Assembly (NCBI RefSeq): GCF_035621495.1
Contig: NZ_CP141821.1
Coordinates: 1,330,760-1,394,759 of the forward strand
Direction: 5' to 3'
Length of the DNA stretch: 64,000 nt
Origin: Thermococcus sp. SY098
GTDB lineage: Archaea > Methanobacteriota_B > Thermococci > Thermococcales > Thermococcaceae
Program-made: the position numbers and the translations under genes
Notes under the pieces: generated by a model
Seen by the model: the letters and a program-made list of their open reading frames with translations, nothing else
Database searches by the model: none
What the model was told of the DNA's origin: nothing
Shown: one piece after another, positions 33,721-41,742 of the stretch
Layout of the letters: every line of letters starts with the position of its first letter
Position numbering within the stretch: the first letter of the stretch is position 1

Positions 33721-34488
33721 ATGAGCATGAAAGTTGAAGCTAAGGTTGAACCCTCTCACGAAGAAATAATTGAAATTTTGGACAAAGCCCTCTCTGTTGA
33801 GGCTATTGTAACCCTTTTTGCTTATTGTAGGGTATTCTATGAGGGGAGAGCCAAGAGTGAACTTGGTCCAGGAGATAGGGTCATTATAATCAAGCCAGAT
33901 GGCTCTTTTTTAATTCACCAGAAGAACAAGAGAGAACCTGTTAACTGGCAGCCGCCGGGAAGTGTTGTCAGCATCGTTCTTGAGGATGGGAGGATAATGC
34001 TGAGAAGTGTTAGGAGAAAACCGAAAGAAACTCTTGAAGTTGAGCTCATTAAAACTTATCTTGTAAGTTATTTTCAGGCTGAGGATTATGAGGAGCTGAC
34101 ATTAACTGGAAGTGAAGCAGAGATGGCTGATTTGATCTTTGAGAATCCCTCATTAATTGAGGAAGGGTTTAAACCGCTCTTTAAGGAAAAGCCAATTAAA
34201 CATGGAATAGTTGATGTGCTTGGAAAAGACAAACATGGCAATTTGGTTGTCCTTGAGCTTAAGCGCAGGAGAGCAGATCTGCATGCGGTCAGTCAGCTTA
34301 AAAGATATGTGGATGCCCTGAGGGAGGAGCATAAAAATGTTCGTGGGATTTTGGTTGCCCCTTCTCTCACGGCTGGGGCTAAAAAATTACTTGAAAAAGA
34401 AGGGCTGGAATTTAAAAAGCTGAATCCACCAAAGCGTGAAAAGGGGAAAAAAGGCAAGCAGAAAACCCTTGATTTTCTCAGCCCATAG
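33721..34488 (+). CDS. nucS: Mismatch endonuclease NucS/EndoMS
   Basis: 255 residues. It cuts both strands at mismatches and is recruited by PCNA. The N-terminal DNA-binding and dimer domain has GPGDRVIIIKPDGSFLIHQ and EPVNWQPPGS. The C-terminal RecB-like nuclease has GIVDVLGKDKHGNLVVLELKRRRAD (metal-binding Asp and Glu-x-Lys). The tail QKTLDFLSP is a PIP-like PCNA motif. Starts at 33721 or 33727 are equally possible; there is no strong Shine-Dalgarno and TTTTAAATGG near 33690 may be TATA. It sits 48 bp after radA and overlaps the convergent DUF473-like gene by 11 bp. Confidence 0.95.
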   Translation: MSMKVEAKVEPSHEEIIEILDKALSVEAIVTLFAYCRVFYEGRAKSELGPGDRVIIIKPDGSFLIHQKNKREPVNWQPPGSVVSIVLEDGRIMLRSVRRKPKETLEVELIKTYLVSYFQAEDYEELTLTGSEAEMADLIFENPSLIEEGFKPLFKEKPIKHGIVDVLGKDKHGNLVVLELKRRRADLHAVSQLKRYVDALREEHKNVRGILVAPSLTAGAKKLLEKEGLEFKKLNPPKREKGKKGKQKTLDFLSP

Positions 34489-34858
34489 CCATTTCGTGAG
34501 GAAGCATCTCTCTGACTCTTGCTTTGATTAAATCTCCCTCTCTTCTGATTTCGATAACTTTTCCAAGCCCTACCAAGCGAAGCTGAACTCTGCACACCAT
34601 CTGCTCTCTCTCATCACTCTCCTCCCATAAAATCCTCTGCTCCATCTTCTCCATCCTTAATATCTGGGCTATTATTCCCTCAGTCCCTTTTGTTATGTCT
34701 TGCAAGGTTTCGTATGTTAGAAATACCCTATCACCCTCCTTAAGGTGCTCAAGAACGAATACATTGCTTGCACTCCTAATTTCCAATGTGCGGTATGGAT
34801 TCCTCAGTAATTGATCAAGGGTTCGCCTTGTAATTCCCGCCAAAATTAGGACTTCCAT
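34478..34858 (-). CDS. DUF473-like conserved archaeal protein
   Basis: 126 residues. The start MEVLILAGITRRTLDQLL with NPYRTLEIRSASNVFVLE fits, from memory, the archaeal DUF473 family of unknown function. It is mostly beta with no membrane segment. ATG at 34858 has GAGGTGGTG upstream. It starts 10 nt after the PAC2 gene and forms an operon with it; such pairing with a proteasome chaperone-like gene could hint at a common role but is not evidence. It is convergent with and overlaps nucS. Confidence 0.8.
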   Translation of the reverse strand: MEVLILAGITRRTLDQLLRNPYRTLEIRSASNVFVLEHLKEGDRVFLTYETLQDITKGTEGIIAQILRMEKMEQRILWEESDEREQMVCRVQLRLVGLGKVIEIRREGDLIKARVREMLPHEMAMG

Positions 34859-34868
34859 AGGCACCACC

Positions 34869-35591
34869 TCACAGATAAATGCTCTCATATTGCTTCTCTG
34901 CCTTCTTTCTTGCCATTTCCATCTGTTCATGCATCTTTCTGAGCTGCTCTTCAATCATCTCTGCCTCCTTTATGAGGGGCTCTGTGGATATCTCAATCGG
35001 TGTGAGCTTCTTGATGACCTCAATAACGTTTGCCGCTGCTCTTGGATCGGGTCTGTCTCCAAAGGTTTCCCCAAGCAGCACATATCCGTTAATCTTTTCT
35101 TTTGAAGCCTCCCATAAGAGTTTCCCGCTCATGCCCATTATTGAGCCATACTGGAGTATTTTAACTCCCAAACCTTCAAGCTCTCTGTTGAGCTCCTCGT
35201 TTGCCCCAACACCCCACACTTCCATCTGTTCCTTGAAAAAGCCAATCCCCATCCCGCCAATGGAAATGAGCTTTTGGGCATTTGTTTCTTTCAAATAACT
35301 GATAATTTCTTTGGCTATTTCATTTACAAGGGTTGGTGGAACATAAATGTCAGCGACGGCTATGATAATGTTATTTTTCCCGTAGAATCTTAAAGGTGGG
35401 TTGGGTTTTCCTTCGAGGATTAAGCTCATTGGCGGTATGAACGGACTCTCGATGTATCCAATCATCTCCATGTTGAGCTCTTTTGCCAAGAAGTTAGCGG
35501 CAATGTGTCCGACAAGCCCAATTCCCGGGTAACCTTCGATGAAAATGGGGTTTTCTATCTTTGGTAGAACTAATCTCACTGGCTTTTCCAT
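34869..35591 (-). CDS. PAC2-family proteasome assembly chaperone-like protein (PbaB-like)
   Basis: 240 residues. FIEGYPGIGLVGHIAANFL, LISIGGMGIGF and YVLLGETFGDRPDPRAA are hallmarks of the PAC2 / ATP-grasp-like proteasome assembly chaperone family. In Pyrococcus furiosus the member next to MTA phosphorylase (PF0015, PbaB) is an archaeal homologue of proteasome assembly chaperones, and the same neighbour (MTAP) is present here. The C-terminal 40 residues are helical and charged. The C-terminus lacks a clear HbYX motif (it ends SIYL). The chaperone role is inferred by homology. Confidence 0.87.
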   Translation of the reverse strand: MEKPVRLVLPKIENPIFIEGYPGIGLVGHIAANFLAKELNMEMIGYIESPFIPPMSLILEGKPNPPLRFYGKNNIIIAVADIYVPPTLVNEIAKEIISYLKETNAQKLISIGGMGIGFFKEQMEVWGVGANEELNRELEGLGVKILQYGSIMGMSGKLLWEASKEKINGYVLLGETFGDRPDPRAAANVIEVIKKLTPIEISTEPLIKEAEMIEEQLRKMHEQMEMARKKAEKQYESIYL

Positions 35592-35709
35592 CCTCTCACC
35601 TCAAGGCTTAGTTTGGCTTTCAAAGGTAATTAAGTTTTTGCCGCTAACTTGTAAATGCCGAAGTTAAAGTTTAAATAAACATAAATCGAAGATTAACAAG
35701 GTGATGTCC

Positions 35710-36483
35710 ATGCCAAAGATTGGAATTATCGGCGGTTCTGGTGTTTATGGTGTCTTTGAGCCAAAAGAGACGATAAAGGTTCACACACCTTATGGAAGAC
35801 CATCAGCACCTGTGGAGATAGGAGATGTTGAAGGCGTTGAAGTAGCTTTCATTCCAAGACACGGCAAAAACCATGAGTTCCCACCGCATGAAGTGCCGTA
35901 TAGGGCAAACATTTGGGCTCTTCACGAGCTTGGTGTTGAAAGGGTCATAGGAATCACAGCCGTTGGCTCCCTCAGGGAGGAGTACAAACCTGGAGACATT
36001 GTAATTACCGATCAGTTCATTGACTTCACGAAGAAGAGGGAATACACATTCTACAATGGTCCGAGAGTTGCTCACATAGGCATGGCTGATCCCTTCTGTC
36101 CAGAAATGAGAAAGATATTCTATGAAACTGCCAAAGAGCTTGGCTTCTCAGTTCATGAGAAGGGAACATATGTTTGCATCGAAGGGCCTCGCTTTTCTAC
36201 AAGGGCTGAGTCTGCAATGTTTAGACAATTTGCCCACATAATTGGAATGACTCTCGTTCCTGAAGTGGTCTTGGCGAGAGAACTCGGAATGTGCTATGTC
36301 AACATCGCAACGATTACGGACTATGATGTCTGGGCTGACAAGCCTGTTGATGCTCAGGAAGTGCTTAGAGTTATGAAGGAGAACAACTACAAAGTGCAGG
36401 AAATCCTCAAGAAGGGTATTCCAAGGATTCCTGGAGAGAGGAAGTGCGGCTGTGCCGATGTGCTTAAGACGATGTTTGTTTGA
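35710..36483 (+). CDS. mtnP: 5'-methylthioadenosine phosphorylase
   Basis: 257 residues. It cleaves MTA with phosphate to adenine and methylthioribose-1-phosphate. Family motifs are [66 protein letters not shown], and the [13 protein letters not shown] base-site segment. A paired-Cys C-terminus (CGCADV) resembles the CXC stabilising motif of hyperthermophilic MTAPs. ATG at 35710 follows AGGTGAT with 4 nt spacing and gives the length of the Pyrococcus enzyme. It is divergent from the PAC2 gene and followed by the MTA/SAH deaminase. Confidence 0.95.
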   Translation: MPKIGIIGGSGVYGVFEPKETIKVHTPYGRPSAPVEIGDVEGVEVAFIPRHGKNHEFPPHEVPYRANIWALHELGVERVIGITAVGSLREEYKPGDIVITDQFIDFTKKREYTFYNGPRVAHIGMADPFCPEMRKIFYETAKELGFSVHEKGTYVCIEGPRFSTRAESAMFRQFAHIIGMTLVPEVVLARELGMCYVNIATITDYDVWADKPVDAQEVLRVMKENNYKVQEILKKGIPRIPGERKCGCADVLKTMFV

Positions 36484-36563
36484 CTTCTTTTCTCTTTCCT
36501 TGTTGGCAAAAACCTTATAATTCTCCATTTATTAGACCCGTTTTAAAAAGAGAAGGTGATACC

Positions 36564-37841
36564 ATGAGCATATTGATCAAAAATGGCTACGTGATTTATG
36601 GCGAGAATCTTGATGTCATGAAAGCTGATATCTACATTGAGGACAACAGGATAACTAAAATTGGTAAGAATCTCAACATTTCAGCAGATTATGTAATAGA
36701 TGCAAAGGGAAAAGTTATCTCTCCCGGGTTCATAAATTTGCACACTCATTCCCCAATGGGACTCTTCAGAGGGTTGGCTGATGATCTGCCCCTCATGGAC
36801 TGGCTTAAACACCACATATGGCCAATGGAAGCGAAGCTTACAAGAGAATACACAAAAGCCGGAGCATATCTTGGAGCATTGGAGATGATTAAAACGGGAA
36901 CTACGGCGTTTTTGGATATGTACTTTTACATGGATGCTGTTGCTGAGGTCGTTCTTGAGTCGGGTCTTAGGGGATACCTCAGCTATGGAATGATAGATTT
37001 GGGGGAGCCTGACAAGACGGAAAAAGAGGTTAAAGTGGCTTTAGAAACAATGGAATTCATTGAAAAGCTGAAGTCTGAGAGAGTTGAGTTTGTATTTGGT
37101 CCCCACGCACCTTACACCTGCTCAATAGCTCTTCTCAAAAAGGTTAGAGAGCTTGCTAATGAACACAAAAAGCTCATAACAATTCACGTAGCTGAGACGA
37201 TGACTGAAATAGGTCAAATAACATCTCGCTATGGAAAGAGCCCTGTTGTTCTGCTCGATGATATTGGCTTTTTGGCTGATGATGTTATAATAGCTCACGG
37301 CGTATGGCTTGACAGCAAAGATATACACATTTTGGCAAGGCATCGCGTGAGCATCGCCCACAACCCAGCCTCGAACATGAAGCTTGCAAGCGGTGTCATG
37401 CCCATTGAGAGACTTTTGAATGCTGGGGTAAACATAGGTCTTGGCACTGATGGAAGTGCAAGCAACAACAACTTGGACATGCTTGAAGAGATGAAAATCG
37501 CCGCATTGCTTCACAAAGTTCACAACTTGGCTCCAACGGTTGCAGATGCAGAGACAGTTTTTAAAATGGCAACTCAGAACGGTGCAAAGGCTTTGCGCTT
37601 GGATGCTGGGGTAATAAAAGAAGGTGCTTTGGCTGATTTGGTGATTATAGACTTTAACCAGCCGCACTTGAGGCCAATTAACAACGTTATAAGCCACCTC
37701 GTTTATTCTGCAAACGGCAACGATGTGGAAACAACGATAGTTGATGGAAAGATTTTGATGCTCGATAGAGAAGTTCTCACATTGGACGAGGAGAAGATTC
37801 TGGAAAAAGCTGAAGAGGTCGTGGAGAAGCTTGCGGGGTGA
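36564..37841 (+). CDS. mtaD: 5'-methylthioadenosine/S-adenosylhomocysteine deaminase
   Basis: 425 residues of the amidohydrolase superfamily. It deaminates MTA and SAH to the inosine forms, an alternative salvage entry. The metal-binding motif GFINLHTHSPMGLFRG, the ITIHVAET and SIAHNPASNMKLASG segments and GLGTDGSASNNNLDM with the catalytic Asp are intact. ATG at 36564 has AGGTGAT upstream; the frame is open further upstream but without a start signal. It forms a salvage pair with MTAP 80 bp upstream and touches the macrodomain gene downstream. Confidence 0.93.
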   Translation: MSILIKNGYVIYGENLDVMKADIYIEDNRITKIGKNLNISADYVIDAKGKVISPGFINLHTHSPMGLFRGLADDLPLMDWLKHHIWPMEAKLTREYTKAGAYLGALEMIKTGTTAFLDMYFYMDAVAEVVLESGLRGYLSYGMIDLGEPDKTEKEVKVALETMEFIEKLKSERVEFVFGPHAPYTCSIALLKKVRELANEHKKLITIHVAETMTEIGQITSRYGKSPVVLLDDIGFLADDVIIAHGVWLDSKDIHILARHRVSIAHNPASNMKLASGVMPIERLLNAGVNIGLGTDGSASNNNLDMLEEMKIAALLHKVHNLAPTVADAETVFKMATQNGAKALRLDAGVIKEGALADLVIIDFNQPHLRPINNVISHLVYSANGNDVETTIVDGKILMLDREVLTLDEEKILEKAEEVVEKLAG

Positions 37842-37845
37842 GGTT

Positions 37846-38427
37846 ATGGAACTCCGCTTTGGGAATTTAATTTTTAAGATTGCTCAAGGGGATATAACAA
37901 AGTTCCCTGCTGAAGCAATTGTAAATGCTGCCAACAAGTATCTGGAGCATGGCGGCGGGGTTGCTTATGCCATAGCAAGAGCCGCCGCTGGAAACGTTCG
38001 GGAGTATATAAGGATAAGCAAGGAAGCTACGAGGGAGCAAATTGGAAGAGATTGGATTGAGCATGGCGAAGTCGTTGTAACTCCAGCTTTAAGGTTGGAG
38101 CAGTATGGGATTAAATACGTCATCCACACAGTGGGTCCCTACTGCGGCGGCAGGTGGGATGAGGATAAGAAGGAGAAGCTCAAGAAAGCCATTCTCGGAG
38201 CTTTGAGAAAAGCCGATGAATTAAAAGTTAAAAGCATAGCTTTTCCAGCCATAAGTGCTGGAATTTATGGCTGTCCTTTTGGGGAAGTTGTGAGAACTTT
38301 CCTTGAGACAGTTGAAGAGTTTTCAAGGGAAGCCAAGAACGTGAAGGAAGTCTATTTGGTGCTTTATTCGAGGGGGGATTATGAGAGGGCTTTGGAGGTG
38401 CTGGAAGTTGGGAGACAATTTAAATGA
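37846..38427 (+). CDS. Macrodomain protein (ADP-ribose binding / hydrolase)
   Basis: 193 residues. DITKFPAEAIVNAANKYLEHGGGVAYAI and FPAISAGIYGCPFGEV are the ADP-ribose binding loops of MacroD-type macrodomains (Asn of NAAN and the GGGVA loop are present). These proteins remove ADP-ribose or hydrolyse O-acetyl-ADP-ribose; which is done here is not known. ATG at 37846 lies 4 nt after the deaminase stop with GGGGTGAGG overlapping it, so coupling is likely. Confidence 0.92.
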   Translation: MELRFGNLIFKIAQGDITKFPAEAIVNAANKYLEHGGGVAYAIARAAAGNVREYIRISKEATREQIGRDWIEHGEVVVTPALRLEQYGIKYVIHTVGPYCGGRWDEDKKEKLKKAILGALRKADELKVKSIAFPAISAGIYGCPFGEVVRTFLETVEEFSREAKNVKEVYLVLYSRGDYERALEVLEVGRQFK

Positions 38428-38590
38428 ACTTAAAAAGTCAATCTACATTGTGGGTGGTGTCCTATCCCTCCTTATAATTGGAGGAGTGCTTTCTGTTTAT
38501 TCTAACAGTGCCTTTGTTATAGCCTCTTATGTATTTTTTGGCCTGGTATTGACTTTGCTCCTGTTCACGTCTGCTTTCCAGAAAAGTTAG
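38408..38590 (+). CDS. Small two-helix membrane protein
   Basis: 60 residues starting at TTG (38408), which has a GGAGGTG Shine-Dalgarno at 38394-38400 with 7 nt spacing, inside the end of the macrodomain gene (20-nt overlap). Two membrane helices are clear (about residues 12-31 and 35-55). The unusual start is supported by the strong Shine-Dalgarno and the coherent membrane topology. No family is recognised. It probably shares the transcript of the macrodomain gene. Confidence 0.55.
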   Translation: MGDNLNELKKSIYIVGGVLSLLIIGGVLSVYSNSAFVIASYVFFGLVLTLLLFTSAFQKS

Positions 38591-38650
38591 CTTATTATAT
38601 TAAGGAAAAGGTCTTAACCTTCTTTTCCCAATTTTCTCATGGTGATGCTT

Positions 38651-40093
38651 ATGAAAATTGAAGATGTCTACATTTGGGATATCAACGCTAAGTGGCTCGC
38701 CATCTCACCGTTTCAGCTTATGGAAAACGCTGGTGCTGGAGTGGCAAGAGCAATAGAAGAAAAGTTTGGAAAAGGACTTAAAGTGGCGATATTCTGTGGA
38801 ACTGGAAACAACGGTGGAGATGGCTTTGTTGTTGCCAGGCATCTTAGCTTTGAGAATGATGTAACGGTTTTTTTGGTTGGTGATGAAATAAAAATCAGAA
38901 GTGAGGAAGCTAAGCACAACTGGGAGATTCTCAAAAAGCTTGACTTTGTAAAAATTAAAATCCTTAAGGACTCAAGCCAGATAAAGGGTCTCAATCTTGA
39001 AGAGTATGATGTCATTGTTGATGCCCTTCTTGGCGCTGGAACTAAAGGAGAGCCGAGAGAGCCTATACGCTCAGCGATTGAAAAAATCAATGAATATTCT
39101 GGAAAGGCTAAGATTGTGAGCGTTGACTTGCCAAGTGGTTATCCTTCGAAAGTTCAAGTCAAATGTAACTTTGCCGTAACTTTTCAGTGGGACAAAGAAG
39201 AGTTTGAAGGTTTTGAAAGAATTGTTGCCAAAATTGGTTATCCAAAGGAGCTTTATCACTTAGTGGGTCCAGGAGATGCAAAGTTCGCTCTGAGAAAGAA
39301 AGGTGAGCATAAAGGACAGAACGGAAGGCTTTTGATAATTGGTGGAAGTGAGGACTACTTTGGTGCTCCCTACTTAGCAGCAAAAGCTGCCTCATACCTT
39401 GTAGACTTAGTTTATTTGGTGATGCCGGAATATTCAGCGAAGCGCATAACTGACCCAGACATGATTTTGAGGCCTGTTGAAGGAAAGAACTTCACAAAAG
39501 AGGATCTTGAAGAAGTTTTGGCATTGGCGGAAAAGGTTGATGCCGTCATCATAGGTCCAGGTATTGGACTCAAGGAAGAAACTGCAGAGTTCGTTAGAGA
39601 ATTTGTAAAGCGCTGTGAAAAGCCTTTAGTTATAGATGCTGACGGATTAAAAGCCATAGCCGAAGATTTAAGCGTCCTCAATGGTAAAACATTCGTCTTA
39701 ACGCCGCATGCTGGAGAATTCAAAACGCTCTTTGGAAAGAAACCAGAAGGCTCGCTGAAGGAGAAAGCTGGGCTTGTCATGAAGAAAGCAGAAGAAATTA
39801 ACGGTGTAATTCTCCTTAAGGGGGTTTACGACATCATCAGCGATGGAAAAGTCTGGAAGTACAATAAAACAGGAAATAGAGGAATGACAACTGGGGGAAC
39901 TGGAGATGTTTTGGCTGGTATTATTGGAGCATTGCTTGCTCTTGGAAATTCGCCGCTTAGAGCAGCTTCCGTTGGAGCATTCCTCAATGGATTAGCTGGA
40001 GACATGGTCAAAGAAGAGCTTGGCGAGAACTTCACAGCACTGGATGTTGCTAAAAAAGTCCCCCATGCAGTTAAGTGGGCTTTGGAGTTTTAA
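38651..40093 (+). CDS. nnr: Bifunctional NAD(P)HX epimerase / ADP-dependent dehydratase
   Basis: 480 residues. It repairs hydrated NAD(P)H, which forms quickly at high temperature. The N-terminal YjeF_N epimerase domain (1-210) has FQLMENAG and CGTGNNGGDGFVVARHL. The C-terminal ribokinase-like dehydratase domain has LLIIGGSEDYFGAPYLAA, PHAGEF and the anion hole GMTTGGTGDVLAG. ATG at 38651 follows GGTGAT with 4 nt spacing; upstream ATGs at 38639 and 38645 overlap that site. Confidence 0.95.
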   Translation: MKIEDVYIWDINAKWLAISPFQLMENAGAGVARAIEEKFGKGLKVAIFCGTGNNGGDGFVVARHLSFENDVTVFLVGDEIKIRSEEAKHNWEILKKLDFVKIKILKDSSQIKGLNLEEYDVIVDALLGAGTKGEPREPIRSAIEKINEYSGKAKIVSVDLPSGYPSKVQVKCNFAVTFQWDKEEFEGFERIVAKIGYPKELYHLVGPGDAKFALRKKGEHKGQNGRLLIIGGSEDYFGAPYLAAKAASYLVDLVYLVMPEYSAKRITDPDMILRPVEGKNFTKEDLEEVLALAEKVDAVIIGPGIGLKEETAEFVREFVKRCEKPLVIDADGLKAIAEDLSVLNGKTFVLTPHAGEFKTLFGKKPEGSLKEKAGLVMKKAEEINGVILLKGVYDIISDGKVWKYNKTGNRGMTTGGTGDVLAGIIGALLALGNSPLRAASVGAFLNGLAGDMVKEELGENFTALDVAKKVPHAVKWALEF

Positions 40094-40100
40094 TTTATTG

Positions 40101-40658
40101 TTATAGCTCCAGTAAATTCTTCATCTTTTCTGCTTTTTCGCAGAACTCACATGATTGAAGAAACACAAGCAAATTTAGCAGGTGGAAAAGTTCGATCTCT
40201 TTCAGGTCTAAATCTGCTTGGGATACTTTTTGAATAATTGGTCTTGAGTTGTCTTCTATCTCTTTTAAAATCTGGGCGGTTAATCTGAGAAATTCAGTCT
40301 CATTCTTTATCTTGATCCCAGATTTTTTGAGAATTTCAAGGAGTCTTGATGCTTCTATCCGGAGATACTGCTTTCTAAATTCCTCGATGCTTTCATCTGG
40401 CTCAACTTTGAGAAGGAAGAGTCTTGCTGTTCGGGCATAAATTCTTTCGTTTCCTTCTTGTCCTATTTCTTCAACAAAGCCTGCATTTTCAAGAACTTTG
40501 ATGTGTCTGTATACTGTCGAGCGATCTTTTTTTAAAAACGAACTCAGCTCAGCGATGCTCATTGGGTGCCTTCTAAGAAGCTCAAGAATTTTAAAACGGG
40601 TAGGCTCTGCAAGTACCTTCATTTTGTCTATTTCTGTTATTATGAGAACTTCCCTCAT
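40101..40658 (-). CDS. ArsR-type winged-helix regulator
   Basis: 185 residues. The N-terminal winged helix (about 8-85) reads KVLAEPTRFKILELLRRHPM, IAELSSFLKKDRSTVYRHIKVL and a wing ending in GNERIYARTA. A helical C-terminal half ends with LQSCEFCEKAEK, a CxxC pair that could bind metal or sense redox. ATG at 40658 follows GTGAT. It starts 8 nt after the DUF211 stop, so the pair is co-transcribed. The ligand and targets are unknown. Confidence 0.87.
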   Translation of the reverse strand: MREVLIITEIDKMKVLAEPTRFKILELLRRHPMSIAELSSFLKKDRSTVYRHIKVLENAGFVEEIGQEGNERIYARTARLFLLKVEPDESIEEFRKQYLRIEASRLLEILKKSGIKIKNETEFLRLTAQILKEIEDNSRPIIQKVSQADLDLKEIELFHLLNLLVFLQSCEFCEKAEKMKNLLEL

Positions 40659-40666
40659 AGTCATCA

Positions 40667-40972
40667 CTAAAATTCGTCTAATTTGTCTTGTGGGGTTTCA
40701 CTTTCTTCAATTATCCTTTTTCCTGCAGCAACCATGTCTATGCTGTGCACAACGCCACCAAATTCCTCTATTGTCCTGACTATTTCGTCGTAGTCTAAGT
40801 TATCGCCAACTATTGTTATTTTTATATTCTCCGTTTCTTTGTCAATTTCTACGAGTGTTATGTTAACCCCTTCAACTCCACGAATTTCGCTCAGTCCCAA
40901 AGCTAATTCCGTGACCATGGGTTGATGTGGTTTAAGCACATCAAGGACGAGAAGTCTGATACCTCTTGCCAT
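40667..40972 (-). CDS. DUF211 family protein
   Basis: 101 residues with the DUF211 signature GIRLLVLDVLKPHQPMVTEL, GVEGVNITLVEIDKETENIKI and the GGVVHSIDMVAAGKRI end. The family has a ferredoxin-like fold and may act as a small ligand-binding or dimerising module; its function is not established. It lies between two ArsR-type regulators transcribed in the same direction, with gaps of 28 and 8 nt. Confidence 0.93.
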   Translation of the reverse strand: MARGIRLLVLDVLKPHQPMVTELALGLSEIRGVEGVNITLVEIDKETENIKITIVGDNLDYDEIVRTIEEFGGVVHSIDMVAAGKRIIEESETPQDKLDEF

Positions 40973-41000
40973 TTTCTCTTCCCCTTCTCACCTCAAGTAT

Positions 41001-41579
41001 TCACTTTTTAAGGATTTCCCCAAGTTTTTTCAGCAACTTTAATGCTTCTTCATCTCTTCCTATCTCTGCCATGCTGAGCCATTCAATGGCATGGATTATG
41101 TCCTCATTTGAAAAGTCCTTAAGTAGCTCTTCGTTTTCTTCGATCTCCTTGGAGATTTTCATTTTGTACTCATGTTCCTTTTCAAGTATCCTGTCCATTA
41201 TGTTGAGCAGCTCTTCTTCATCGAATTCGTACCCAAGAGCTTTGAATATATCAAGCTTTGTTTTTAATCTTGATCTTGCAAAATACCTCAGCTCTTCATC
41301 ACCAAGGTAGAGGTTTATGTAAAATGCGTCGGCTGTTCTGCCGTAATACTTTTCAACGAGGTTCCCTTTCATCTCTGTTCTTTTAACCTCAACCAGTCCA
41401 GCTTCTTTAAGCTTTTCAATGTGGTGATACACTGTCTGTGGTGTTTTGCCGAGAATTTCAGAAAGCTGGGAAATCGTCATTTCCCTGTTCCTTAGGAGTT
41501 GAAGTATTTTCCTTCTTGTGTCTTCAAGCATAAGCTTGATGACCTTTGGATCGGTAATCACTTTGACTTTCTTACTCAT
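41001..41579 (-). CDS. ArsR-type winged-helix regulator (PH1932-like)
   Basis: 192 residues. The winged helix ITDPKVIKLMLEDTRRKILQ, ISQLSEILGKTPQTVYHHIEKL and the wing VEKYYGRTADAFYINLYLG match, as I recall it, the Pyrococcus horikoshii regulator of known structure PH1932 over the full length. The C-terminal half is helical and acidic and serves dimerisation. ATG at 41579 has GGTGG upstream. No target can be assigned. Confidence 0.9.
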   Translation of the reverse strand: MSKKVKVITDPKVIKLMLEDTRRKILQLLRNREMTISQLSEILGKTPQTVYHHIEKLKEAGLVEVKRTEMKGNLVEKYYGRTADAFYINLYLGDEELRYFARSRLKTKLDIFKALGYEFDEEELLNIMDRILEKEHEYKMKISKEIEENEELLKDFSNEDIIHAIEWLSMAEIGRDEEALKLLKKLGEILKK

Positions 41580-41742
41580 TTCGACCACCTAATTTTAACG
41601 TTCTAATTTTTGTTTGAACGTTTCTGCAATATAACCTTTTCGGGTTTTCACATCCAACGAGTTTGCTAACCACTAAAGACTATATTTTGACTTAGGTAAA
41701 ATTTAAATTTAAAGTGAGAGAAAGCAGAACGGAGGTGGAAAA

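Noticed and set aside
37122-37697. Leftward 191-codon frame antisense to the MTA/SAH deaminase
   Set aside because: Opposite strand is clearly coding with an intact amidohydrolase; antisense composition is not protein-like.
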